Source: Microbacterium yannicii (lineage in GTDB: Bacteria; Actinomycetota; Actinomycetes; Actinomycetales; Microbacteriaceae). From it: a stretch of DNA of 64,000 bases. The notes below the pieces were generated by a model. That model worked only from the letters and a program-made list of their open reading frames with translations, made no database searches and was not told the origin of the DNA. Made by a program: the position numbers and the translations under genes. This document shows positions 8,182 through 15,680 of this stretch, one piece after another. The stretch is from positions 186,001 through 250,000 of the forward strand of contig NZ_JAMXMB010000040.1 in assembly GCF_024055635.1 (NCBI RefSeq), read 5' to 3'. The stretch's first letter is position 1, and each line of letters starts with the position of its first letter.

Positions 8182-9126
8182 TCAGGCCGTGAGGATCGGG
8201 CGCTGCGACACCAGGCGGTCGAGCACGGAGCCCGGCGGCACGGCGTCGTACTTGTAGCTGAGCTTCTGCACGATCGAAGCCCCCGCCACGAAGCGCAGCG
8301 CCTCGGGGTCCCACGGCTGCATCATGCCGAGCTGCAGCAGGTGGCTGGCGGCGCTCGACAGCGGGGGCGCGGCATCCCACTGTCCGTGGAACTCCGGCAC
8401 GAGATCGAAGAGAACCTCGAAGATGCGGTGGTAGAGGAAGTAGTCCGGGATGCCGCCGTCAGCCTCCCACCAGGCCTCGAGCGCGAGCCGCTGCAGGCGG
8501 ATGAGCGGGGTCGCCGGCACGGCGGCGATGAACCAGTTGCCGATCTGGCGGCGGGTCCAGCGGGGGTAGAGGGCCCCGGCCGTCAGAAGCGGGGCGACGG
8601 CGGGCGGGAGCGGTGCCGGCGCCCAGCAGGTGGCGTCGACCCAGATGCCGCCGAGGCGGTCGAGCACGCTGACCCGCACGAAGTCCGAGAAGTGCGCGGG
8701 GTGATCCTTCTCGAGGGCGTCGGCGACGGCATCCGGGATCTCCACGAGCTCGCGCGCCGAGGCGCCGTCGAGCACGGTCAGCGGTGTCGTCGAGTCGGCG
8801 TGGAGGCGCGTCATCTCACCCACGCACGCCTGCACGAGCGGGGGCGCGGTGTCGAGCGGCGAGTTCCAGAACGTGTAGAGCCTCAGCGCCGCTGGATCGA
8901 CGCGTCCGCCGTCGCGGCGCGCGAGGATCTGACCGTCCGTGCGGGTGCCGGTCTGCTCCGGCAGGCCGGCGGCGATCCGCAGCTCGGGAAGGCGCGGCCG
9001 GAGGAACTCGGAGAACGTGCGGTACGCGGCGATCGCGGCCACCGGGTCGACCGTGTCGCGGAACCGGTCGGCACGTCGCAGCTGCGCCTCGAGACCCTCG
9101 AACGGGTTCGGGATGCCGTCGCTCAC
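8182..9126 (-). CDS. capsular polysaccharide synthesis-type glycosyltransferase
   Basis: A 314-residue protein with the GT32/Caps_synth layout: YTFWNSPLDTAPPLVQACVGEM, then HFSDFVRVSVLDRLGGIWVDATCW. In these families the conserved DxD-like motif sits in GGIWVDATC and binds the nucleotide sugar. The family transfers sugars to surface polysaccharides or glycolipids; donor and acceptor are not readable here. GTG at 9126 sits six bases from a TAGGCT hexamer (9133-9138 on the opposite strand), consistent with leaderless expression. No other capsule genes are adjacent. Confidence 0.82.
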   Translation of the reverse strand: MSDGIPNPFEGLEAQLRRADRFRDTVDPVAAIAAYRTFSEFLRPRLPELRIAAGLPEQTGTRTDGQILARRDGGRVDPAALRLYTFWNSPLDTAPPLVQACVGEMTRLHADSTTPLTVLDGASARELVEIPDAVADALEKDHPAHFSDFVRVSVLDRLGGIWVDATCWAPAPLPPAVAPLLTAGALYPRWTRRQIGNWFIAAVPATPLIRLQRLALEAWWEADGGIPDYFLYHRIFEVLFDLVPEFHGQWDAAPPLSSAASHLLQLGMMQPWDPEALRFVAGASIVQKLSYKYDAVPPGSVLDRLVSQRPILTA

Positions 9127-9181
9127 GGTCCGAGCCTAGGCTGTCGTGGGCTCGACGACCCGGATCGAGTGCCCGACCGGT

Positions 9182-10933
9182 TCAGCCGGTGACGCGGCCG
9201 TCCTCGAGGCGCACCACGCGGTCGACGAGCCCGTCGGGCACGGCGACGTGCGAGATCAGCACCACCGCCTTGTCGTCACGCACCGCGCTGAGCAGGTCGA
9301 TGAGCAGGCGATCGGATGCCTCGGGGTCGACGCCGGCGGTCGGCTCGTCGAGCACCAGCACCGGGAACCCGCGCAGCAGTGCCCGGGCCAGCGCGATCCG
9401 CTGCGCCTGACCGCCGGAGACGAGGGCGCCCCGTTCGCCGACTCGGGCGCCGAGTCCGCCGCGCTCGTGCAGCCAGGCGTCGAGGCCGACGCGAGTGAGC
9501 GCCGCCTCGAGTTCGGCGTCCGTCGCCGAGTCGCGCGCGAACAGCAGGTTCTGCCGGATGTCCTCATCGAAGAGCATCGGATGCTGCTCGCACAGCCCGA
9601 CGGTCAGCCGCACGTCGTCGGGCGAGAGGTGGTGCACGGATCGACTGCCGATGTCGTAGCCGCCGTCGGTCTCGAGGAACCGCACCAGCGCGTGCGCGAG
9701 CGTGCTCTTGCCCGCACCGCTCGCCCCCATGACGAGCACCCGCTCGCCGGGCCGGATCGCCAGGTCGATGTCGTGCAGCGACGGGTTCTCGGCACCGGGC
9801 CAGCGCACGTCCGCCGCGCGCAGCCGGATGCCGTCGCCGAGCGGGGGAGCCTCACCGGTGGATGCGAGGGCCTCGGGTGCGAGCTCCGCCGGCGGCGTCT
9901 CCGGCAGGGCGCCTGCGACGCGCTCGGCCGAGGCCCGTACCTGCCGCCACGCGGAGGCGGCCATGGGCACGGCCGCGAAGACCTCGAAGACGGCCATCGG
10001 CACGAGCACGACGACGGCGAGCGATGGGCCGGGAAGGGCCCCGGATGCCGCAGCCGGCGCCGCGGTCAGCACCGCCGCGATCGAAGCCGCTCCGGCCAGG
10101 AGCGAGACGAGGGCGGCCGTTCCCGCCTGGGCGCCGGAGCGACGGACCACCGCCCGGCGGAGGTCGGCGTCGGCGCGGGCGATGCGCTCCCGGCTCTGCG
10201 CCTCGGCGCCGAACGCGGCGAGCACGTCCAGGCTGCCGATGTGATCGAGCACGGCGTCCGCGAGGCAGGCCCGCAAGGGCGCGATGTCGCGCTCGGCGCG
10301 GGCTCCCGACATCCATCCCCACAGGGTCGCCACGGCCGCCGCGACGATGAGGCACGCGAGCAGGGTCAGCGCGGCCGGCCACCACACGAACGCCACGAGC
10401 ACGACGGCACCGAGCGCCACGAGCGCCGAAGACACGAGCGGCTGCACCACCCGCAGCGGGAGGTTCTGCAGCTCGTCGACGTCGTCGACGAGCGCCCCGA
10501 GTACCGAGCCGCGGCGGGTGCGCGTCAGCCCGTCGGGGGCCAGCGGCACCAGCCGGCGCACGAGGTCGGCGCGCGTGGAGGCGAGCTGCCGCAGCGCGGA
10601 GTCGTGGCCGGTGAGGCGTTCGAGGTAGCGGAACGCGGCGCGGGAGATCGCGAAGAACCGCACGCCGACCACGGCTGCCGACAGGTACAGCACCGGCGGC
10701 TGCTCGCTCGCGCGCACGATCAGCCACGCGCTCACCGCGAGCAGCGCGACGGCGGACGCCTCGGAGGCGAAGCCGGCGGCCAGCGCCCACCAGAGCCGCC
10801 GCGCGGGCGGCATCGCCCCGCGCAGCACCGCCCCCGGCGTGCCCGCCCCGCCGCGGAAGCGCGAGAGGGGAGATCTCCGCACCACCGCGCGTGTGGCGAC
10901 ATTCCCTTTCGCGCTTCCCGGCGGCGAGGTCAT
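9182..10933 (-). CDS. cydC: thiol reductant ABC exporter subunit CydC
   Basis: A 583-residue fused membrane and ATPase half-transporter. Six helices lie in roughly residues 45-320. Walker A is GASGAGKST, the signature VSGGQAQR and Walker B VLVLDEPT. The segment RYLERLTGHDSALRQLA is typical of CydC. With CydD it exports glutathione/cysteine-type thiols, or transports heme according to newer reports, and is required for assembly of cytochrome bd. Its ATG overlaps the cydD stop by four bases (ATGA), so the pair is co-translated as the last two genes of cydABDC. Confidence 0.95.
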   Translation of the reverse strand: MTSPPGSAKGNVATRAVVRRSPLSRFRGGAGTPGAVLRGAMPPARRLWWALAAGFASEASAVALLAVSAWLIVRASEQPPVLYLSAAVVGVRFFAISRAAFRYLERLTGHDSALRQLASTRADLVRRLVPLAPDGLTRTRRGSVLGALVDDVDELQNLPLRVVQPLVSSALVALGAVVLVAFVWWPAALTLLACLIVAAAVATLWGWMSGARAERDIAPLRACLADAVLDHIGSLDVLAAFGAEAQSRERIARADADLRRAVVRRSGAQAGTAALVSLLAGAASIAAVLTAAPAAASGALPGPSLAVVVLVPMAVFEVFAAVPMAASAWRQVRASAERVAGALPETPPAELAPEALASTGEAPPLGDGIRLRAADVRWPGAENPSLHDIDLAIRPGERVLVMGASGAGKSTLAHALVRFLETDGGYDIGSRSVHHLSPDDVRLTVGLCEQHPMLFDEDIRQNLLFARDSATDAELEAALTRVGLDAWLHERGGLGARVGERGALVSGGQAQRIALARALLRGFPVLVLDEPTAGVDPEASDRLLIDLLSAVRDDKAVVLISHVAVPDGLVDRVVRLEDGRVTG

Positions 10934-12750
10934 GCGAGGACCTCGATCGGCCCCTGAGGCTGTCGAAGGGCGAGGCGGACGACGGCATCAGCGATCCGGC
11001 GGGCGCTGGTGCGGTGCGAGACGAGGAGCACGGTCGCTCCGGCATCCGCGAGCGACCGGACGCTGCTCCAGAGCCGCGCCTCCGTCTCGGGATCGAGCGC
11101 CGAGCTCGGCTCGTCGAGCGCGATCACCGGCGCGGCCCCGCGCAGGTGCCGGTACAGCGCGCGGGCGACGGCCACGCGCTGGGCCTGCCCACCCGAGAGG
11201 CCGGCGCCCTGGACGCCGAGTTCGAGGGTGGGGTCGAGAGCCCCGGCGCCGGCGAGGTCGAGTGCCCGCCGCACGATCGCGCGGTCCGGCGCGGGGTCGC
11301 CGAGTGCGACGTTGTCGGCGATCGTGCCGGCGAGCAGACCCGGACGCTGACCGGCCCACGCGAGCCATTCGGTCGGCGCGAGGTGGCGCACATCCACGCC
11401 GTTCCAGGTCGCCGTGCCCTCGAACGTCGCGGCGCCGCGCAGGGCCGCGAACACGCTGGACTTGCCCGCCCCGCTCGGGCCCTCGATGAGGGTGACGGTG
11501 CGCGGACCGGCTGTCAGGTCGACGGGCGGCAGCCATTGCTCGCCACGTCGCACGCGGACGGCTGCGAGCTCGAGACGTGGCCGGGTCGAGGTCGGGGGAG
11601 TGGCAAGAGGTTGCTCGGAGGGCCGGAGTGTTTCGTCTCGCTCGTTCCTCGCTCGCTCACCGACCGGAGCGTGGGCCGCGGCCACCGGCGCTGCGGTCTC
11701 GAGGACCGGAGCCGGGACCCCGCCTGCCCGCGGCTGACTCGGGGATGCCGTGCGTCCGCGTGCGGCATCCAGCACGTCGAAGACGTCCTCGGTCGCGGCG
11801 ATGCCCTCGGCCGCCGCATGGAACTGCACGCCGACCTGTCGCAGCGGCAGATACGCCTCGGGCGCCAGCAGCAGCACGAACAGGCCGACGGCCAGGGTGA
11901 GCGACCCGTCGATGAGCCGGAAACCGATCGAGACGGCGACGATCGCGACCGAGATCGACGCGAGGAACTCCAGCGCGAAGCCCGACAGGAACGACACGCG
12001 CAGCACACGCATCGTCTCGCGCCGGTAGTCGTCGGTGACCTTCTCGATGGATGCCGCGGCCCGGTGCTGACGGCCGAACACCTTGAGCGTCGACAGCCCC
12101 TGCACCGTGTCGGCGAAGCGCGACGCGAGGCGCTGCAGCGTCTGCCACTGCCGCTGCTGCACCGTGCGCGTCGCGAGGCCGATGAGCACCATGAAGATCG
12201 GGATGAGCGGGAGCGTGAGCAGCACCGTGAGGCCCGAGATCCAGTCCTGCCACCACATCACCGCGATGATCAGCGGCGTCGCGACGACGGTCTGCACCAG
12301 CTGCGGCAGGTAGCGGCCGAAGTACGCCTCGAGAGCATCGAGCCCTCGTCCGGCGGTGATCGCCAGGGCGGCGGAGTTGCGCGCTCCGAGCCATTCCGGC
12401 CCGAGAACGCCGATCCCCTCGATGAGCGCCGTGCGCAGCTGCATCTGCACCCGGGCGGCGGCGTGTGCGGCGACCGCTTCGCGAGCCCACAGCAGCACGG
12501 CGCGCAGCGCGACCACGGCAGCCAGCGCGCCGAGGGTCCGCACGAGCTCGGCCGACGGCATCCCCTCGATCGCGCCGGTGACGGCACGGGTCAGCAGCCA
12601 CGCGAAGGCGACGATCACTGCCGTCTGGGCGAGCGCGATGGCACCGATCACGAGGAAGAACCACCGGGACGCGCGGGCGTATCTCAGCAGTCGCGGGTCG
12701 ACGGGCTTGCCCGACGTCGTGGCCGGCCCCCCGCCGTTGTTCTCGTCCAT
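10930..12750 (-). CDS. cydD: thiol reductant ABC exporter subunit CydD
   Basis: A 606-residue half-transporter with an N-terminal six-helix membrane domain and a C-terminal ATPase (Walker A GPSGAGKSS, signature LSGGQAQR, Walker B VIALDEPS). The start ATG at 12750 has a good ribosome site (GAAGGAG) and was preferred over a longer reading from 12771. The linker between domains is unusually long and low in complexity, and residues about 362-374 are encoded by an interspersed repeat (11629-11665). The last dozen residues also come from repeat-like DNA (10951-10970). It lies 199 bases after cydB, separated by a large inverted repeat. Confidence 0.94.
   Translation of the reverse strand: MDENNGGGPATTSGKPVDPRLLRYARASRWFFLVIGAIALAQTAVIVAFAWLLTRAVTGAIEGMPSAELVRTLGALAAVVALRAVLLWAREAVAAHAAARVQMQLRTALIEGIGVLGPEWLGARNSAALAITAGRGLDALEAYFGRYLPQLVQTVVATPLIIAVMWWQDWISGLTVLLTLPLIPIFMVLIGLATRTVQQRQWQTLQRLASRFADTVQGLSTLKVFGRQHRAAASIEKVTDDYRRETMRVLRVSFLSGFALEFLASISVAIVAVSIGFRLIDGSLTLAVGLFVLLLAPEAYLPLRQVGVQFHAAAEGIAATEDVFDVLDAARGRTASPSQPRAGGVPAPVLETAAPVAAAHAPVGERARNERDETLRPSEQPLATPPTSTRPRLELAAVRVRRGEQWLPPVDLTAGPRTVTLIEGPSGAGKSSVFAALRGAATFEGTATWNGVDVRHLAPTEWLAWAGQRPGLLAGTIADNVALGDPAPDRAIVRRALDLAGAGALDPTLELGVQGAGLSGGQAQRVAVARALYRHLRGAAPVIALDEPSSALDPETEARLWSSVRSLADAGATVLLVSHRTSARRIADAVVRLALRQPQGPIEVLA
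10951..10970 (-). repeat. TTCGACA-GCTCAG-type half repeat in the cydD 3' end
   Basis: On the coding strand this reads CCTTCGACAGCCTCAGGGG and encodes CydD residues LRQPQG close to its C-terminus. It matches one half of the palindromic repeat inside moaA (16652-16692). Confidence 0.5.
11629..11665 (-). repeat. GGTCGGTGAGCGAG-type repeat inside cydD
   Basis: On the coding strand this begins GGTCGGTGAGCGAGCGAGG and ends GAGCGAGACGAAAC, closely matching the intergenic copy at 5789-5828. It is in frame and encodes residues PVGERARNERDET in the linker of CydD. Confidence 0.65.
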
Positions 12751-12824
12751 CGCTCCTTCGACCCTACCCATCGCTCCGCCGCATCTCCTCTCCTCCTCCC
12801 GCCCTCCCGCCCTCCGCTCCTCCG

Positions 12825-12882
12825 TGACTTGCCGTATATGTACGCGACACGCTGGCGTGTCGCGTACATATACGGCAAGTCA
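12825..12882. repeat. perfect 28-bp inverted repeat, copy 1 (between cydB and cydD)
   Basis: Two 28-base arms (12825-12852 and 12855-12882) are perfectly complementary with a two-base spacer. The arm begins TGACTTGCCGTATATGTACG. It lies inside the cydABDC locus after the cydB stop. In RNA it would fold to a very stable hairpin, so it could terminate, attenuate or stabilise the cydAB message. A second copy with the same arm sequence is at 49913-49973. Confidence 0.92.
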
Positions 12883-12948
12883 ACCGAGGGGATGTGGGGC
12901 GGGAGACGTAAGGGGGACGGATGCCGGGGGCCGCGGCATCCGCTTGGC

Positions 12949-13980
12949 TCAGTGCGCGACCGCCGCCGCCTTCTCGATGTGCGAGCGGGTGACGCGCTTG
13001 CGGAAGATCCAGTACGTCCAGCCCTGGTACGCGAGCACGAGGGGCAGGAAGATGAGCGCCGCCCACGACATGATCGTGAGGGTGTAGTCGGTGCTGGAGG
13101 CGTTCTCGATCGTGAGCGAGCCGGCAGGGTCGCCGGTCGAGGGCATCACGTACGGGAAGAGTGCGAACCAGATGGCGAGCACCGCCGACACGATGGTGCC
13201 GGCACCGAACCCGAACGCCCAGCCCTCCCGACCCCGCGCGTTGGAGATCCACGACGCGATGAGCAGCACGGCAGCGACGGCCGACAGCACCGCAGTCGCC
13301 ACGGCGAACTCGCGGCCCTCGCCGAACGCCATGCCCACCGTCCACACCAGGAAGATCGCGGCGACGACGATGGTGAGCAGCCCTGCGCGGCCCGCGAGCC
13401 GGCGCGCGTCGGCGGCGACCTGGCCATCCGTCTTCAGCGCGACGAAGTACACGCCGTGCGTGAAGAACAGCAGCAGCGTCGTGAGACCGCCGAGCAGCCC
13501 GTAGGGGTTGAGAAGGGTGAGGAACGACCCGACGAACTCGTGGTCGGCGTCGAGCGGCACGCCCTGCACGATGTTGGCGACCGCGACGCCCCACAGCAGC
13601 GCCGGCACGGCCGAGCCGACGACGATCATCGTGTCGAAGCCCTTCTTCCACCCCAGCGAGTCGCGCTGGTGCCGGTACTCGAACGAGACGCCGCGCAGGA
13701 TGAGCGCGAGCAGGATCAGCAGCAGTGCCAGGTAGAACCCGCTGAACAGCGTCGCGTACCACTCCGGGAACGCGGCGAACAGGCAGGCGCCCGCGACGAT
13801 GACCCAGGTCTCGTTGAGGTCCCACACCGGGCCGATGGTGTTGATGACCTGGCGTCGGCTGACATCGTTCTTGCCGAGGAACGGCAGCGACATGCCGACG
13901 CCGAAGTCGAACCCGTCGAGGACGAAGTAGCCCACGAAGAGAAAGCCGACGATCCAGAACCAGAGGTAGGCGAGATCCAT
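12949..13980 (-). CDS. cydB: cytochrome bd ubiquinol/menaquinol oxidase subunit II
   Basis: A 343-residue membrane protein with eight or nine helices. It begins with LAYLWFWIVGFLFVGYFVLDGFDFGVGM, the conserved CydB N-terminus, followed by NTIGPVWDLNETWVIVAGACLFAAFPEWYATLFSGFY. It forms the bd oxidase with CydA and shields the quinol-oxidising subunit. ATG 13980 lies 18 bases after the cydA stop. The downstream gap to cydD holds the inverted repeat at 12825-12882. Confidence 0.96.
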   Translation of the reverse strand: MDLAYLWFWIVGFLFVGYFVLDGFDFGVGMSLPFLGKNDVSRRQVINTIGPVWDLNETWVIVAGACLFAAFPEWYATLFSGFYLALLLILLALILRGVSFEYRHQRDSLGWKKGFDTMIVVGSAVPALLWGVAVANIVQGVPLDADHEFVGSFLTLLNPYGLLGGLTTLLLFFTHGVYFVALKTDGQVAADARRLAGRAGLLTIVVAAIFLVWTVGMAFGEGREFAVATAVLSAVAAVLLIASWISNARGREGWAFGFGAGTIVSAVLAIWFALFPYVMPSTGDPAGSLTIENASSTDYTLTIMSWAALIFLPLVLAYQGWTYWIFRKRVTRSHIEKAAAVAH

Positions 13981-13998
13981 GACGTGCTCCTGAAGCTC

Positions 13999-15444
13999 CT
14001 AGTAGACCGTCGTCGGGGTGTCTTCGACCGCGAGGGCTCGCGCATCGGGATCGTCGGGCCCGGGCAGCGGGTCAGGCCCCTTCTTGGCCGTCTTCACGAT
14101 GAGTCCGAACTCGACGACCGCCAGTGCCGCATAGATCCCGGTGAAGGCGAGCAGCGAGACGAGCACCGTCCAGCCCGGCACCGAGGGCGAGACCCCGTCC
14201 TCGGTCAGCATGAGACTGAACACGATCCAGGGCTGGCGGCCCATCTCGGTGAAGATCCAGCCGACGAGGATCGCGAACAGGGATGCCGGCCACGCCCAGA
14301 CCGCGAGCCGCCAGGCCCACGACGGCACGTCGCGCTTGGCGTTCTTGCGCGTGAGCCAGAGGCCCACCACCGCCACGAGCGCCGCGACGCCGCCCAGGCC
14401 GATCATCCAGCGGAACGCCCAGTAGGTGACCCAGAGGACCGGGGCGAAGTTGCCGTCCACCTGCTCGGCGAACTGCGGGAACATCTCGGTCGTGTACTGC
14501 GCGTTCAGGTCGTTGATGCCCTCGACGCAGCCATCGAGCGAATGCGTCGAGAGCAGCGAGAGCAGATAGGGCACGCGGATCGAGAAGAGCTCGCTCGTGC
14601 CGTCGGGGGTGCCGAGCGTGAAGATCGAGAACGAGGCGTCCGCCCCGCACACCGTGTTGAAGGTCGCCTCGGCGGCGGCCATCTTCATCGGCTGCGTCGC
14701 CACCATGACGAGGCTCAGCTGGTCGCCCGAGAGCGCGACCCCCGCGAACGCGGCGATCAGGCCCCACAGTCCGAACTTGAGCGACGACCGCATCATGTCG
14801 ACGTTCTGCTTGCGAAGCAGGTGCCAGGCCGAGATCGAGACGATGACGCCCGCGGTCATCATGAAGGCCGCGAACAGGGTGTGCGGCAGGGCCGCCAGCG
14901 CGACGGGGTTCGTCAGAACGGCGAAGAAGTCGGTCATCTCGGCGCGGGAGCCGTCTTCGGCCATCTTGAAGCCGACGGGGTTCTGCATGAACGCGTTCGC
15001 CGCGAGGATGAAGTAGGCCGAGAACCACGCGCCGATCGTGGCGATCCAGATGCTCGCCAGGTGCAGCGCCTTGGGCAGCTTGTCCCAGCCGAAGATCCAC
15101 AGGCCGATGAACGTGGCCTCGAAAAAGAAGGCCATGAGCCCCTCGAAGGCGAGCGGCGCTCCGAAGACGTCGCCGACGAACCGCGAATAGGACGACCAGT
15201 TCATGCCGAACTGGAACTCCTGCACGATGCCCGTGACGACGCCCATCGCGAAATTGATGAGGAAGATCTTGCCGAAGAAGCGGGTGAGGTGAAGCCACTT
15301 CACGTTGCCGGTGCGGAACCACGCCGTCTGGAAGATCGCGACCGTCAGCGCCATGCCGAGCGTGAGCGGCACGAAGAGGAAGTGGTACAGCGTCGTGAGG
15401 CCGAACTGCCAGCGCGCCAGCAGCAGGGGGTCCAGCAGATCCAT
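13999..15444 (-). CDS. cydA: cytochrome bd ubiquinol/menaquinol oxidase subunit I
   Basis: A 481-residue heme-bearing subunit. It starts MDLLDPLLLARWQFGLTTLYHF, where the histidine is a heme b595 ligand, and contains GRQPWIVF and WSSYSRFVGDVFGAPLAFEGLMAFF, all CydA hallmarks. It oxidises quinol and reduces oxygen to water without pumping protons, usually at low oxygen. ATG 15444 was chosen because the frame upstream (to 15528) runs through operator-like palindromes and has no CydA homology. The ribosome site is GGAAG. Two GntR-like operators at 15475-15508 suggest metabolite control of the locus. Confidence 0.96.
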   Translation of the reverse strand: MDLLDPLLLARWQFGLTTLYHFLFVPLTLGMALTVAIFQTAWFRTGNVKWLHLTRFFGKIFLINFAMGVVTGIVQEFQFGMNWSSYSRFVGDVFGAPLAFEGLMAFFFEATFIGLWIFGWDKLPKALHLASIWIATIGAWFSAYFILAANAFMQNPVGFKMAEDGSRAEMTDFFAVLTNPVALAALPHTLFAAFMMTAGVIVSISAWHLLRKQNVDMMRSSLKFGLWGLIAAFAGVALSGDQLSLVMVATQPMKMAAAEATFNTVCGADASFSIFTLGTPDGTSELFSIRVPYLLSLLSTHSLDGCVEGINDLNAQYTTEMFPQFAEQVDGNFAPVLWVTYWAFRWMIGLGGVAALVAVVGLWLTRKNAKRDVPSWAWRLAVWAWPASLFAILVGWIFTEMGRQPWIVFSLMLTEDGVSPSVPGWTVLVSLLAFTGIYAALAVVEFGLIVKTAKKGPDPLPGPDDPDARALAVEDTPTTVY

Positions 15445-15474
15445 GTTGTGCTTCCGATCGTCGGACTGACTGTA

Positions 15475-15508
15475 TGGTCTGACCACACAGTAGCATGTGG
15501 TCAGACCA
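15475..15508 (-). promoter_or_regulatory. tandem GntR/FadR-type operators upstream of cydA
   Basis: TGGTCTGACCA (15475-15485) and TGGTCAGACCA (15498-15508) are each palindromes of the TGGTnnnACCA class. Together they form a 13-base inverted repeat (15475-15487 with 15496-15508). Their centres are 23 bp apart, near two helical turns. They sit 31-64 bases upstream of the cydA ATG, where a repressor would overlap the promoter. TGGTnnnACCA is the known core of many FadR-subfamily GntR operators; the regulator is not in the window. Confidence 0.8.
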
Positions 15509-15641
15509 CAGTGGCAGATGACCTTCATGATCGTCTCGCGGTCTCACGTTCCTCGCAATCTGCGTGTGCCGCGACTGCGGCGGCCGTGAATAATCCGCCG
15601 CACCGGAGCCGTGTGCGGCACCGCGCGACTACCCTCGAATC

Positions 15642-15680
15642 ATGGCGATCCGGGCAGAGCGATCGGAACCGGGCGCGTGA
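15642..15680 (+). CDS. putative 12-residue leader peptide overlapping moaA
   Basis: ATG at 15642 lies six bases after TACCCT (15630-15635), the arrangement of a leaderless transcript. The frame encodes MAIRAERSEPGA and stops at a TGA that overlaps the preferred moaA GTG (GTGA, 15677-15680). Translation of the peptide could deliver ribosomes to moaA. It could equally be chance, so this is a low-confidence call. Confidence 0.35.
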   Translation: MAIRAERSEPGA

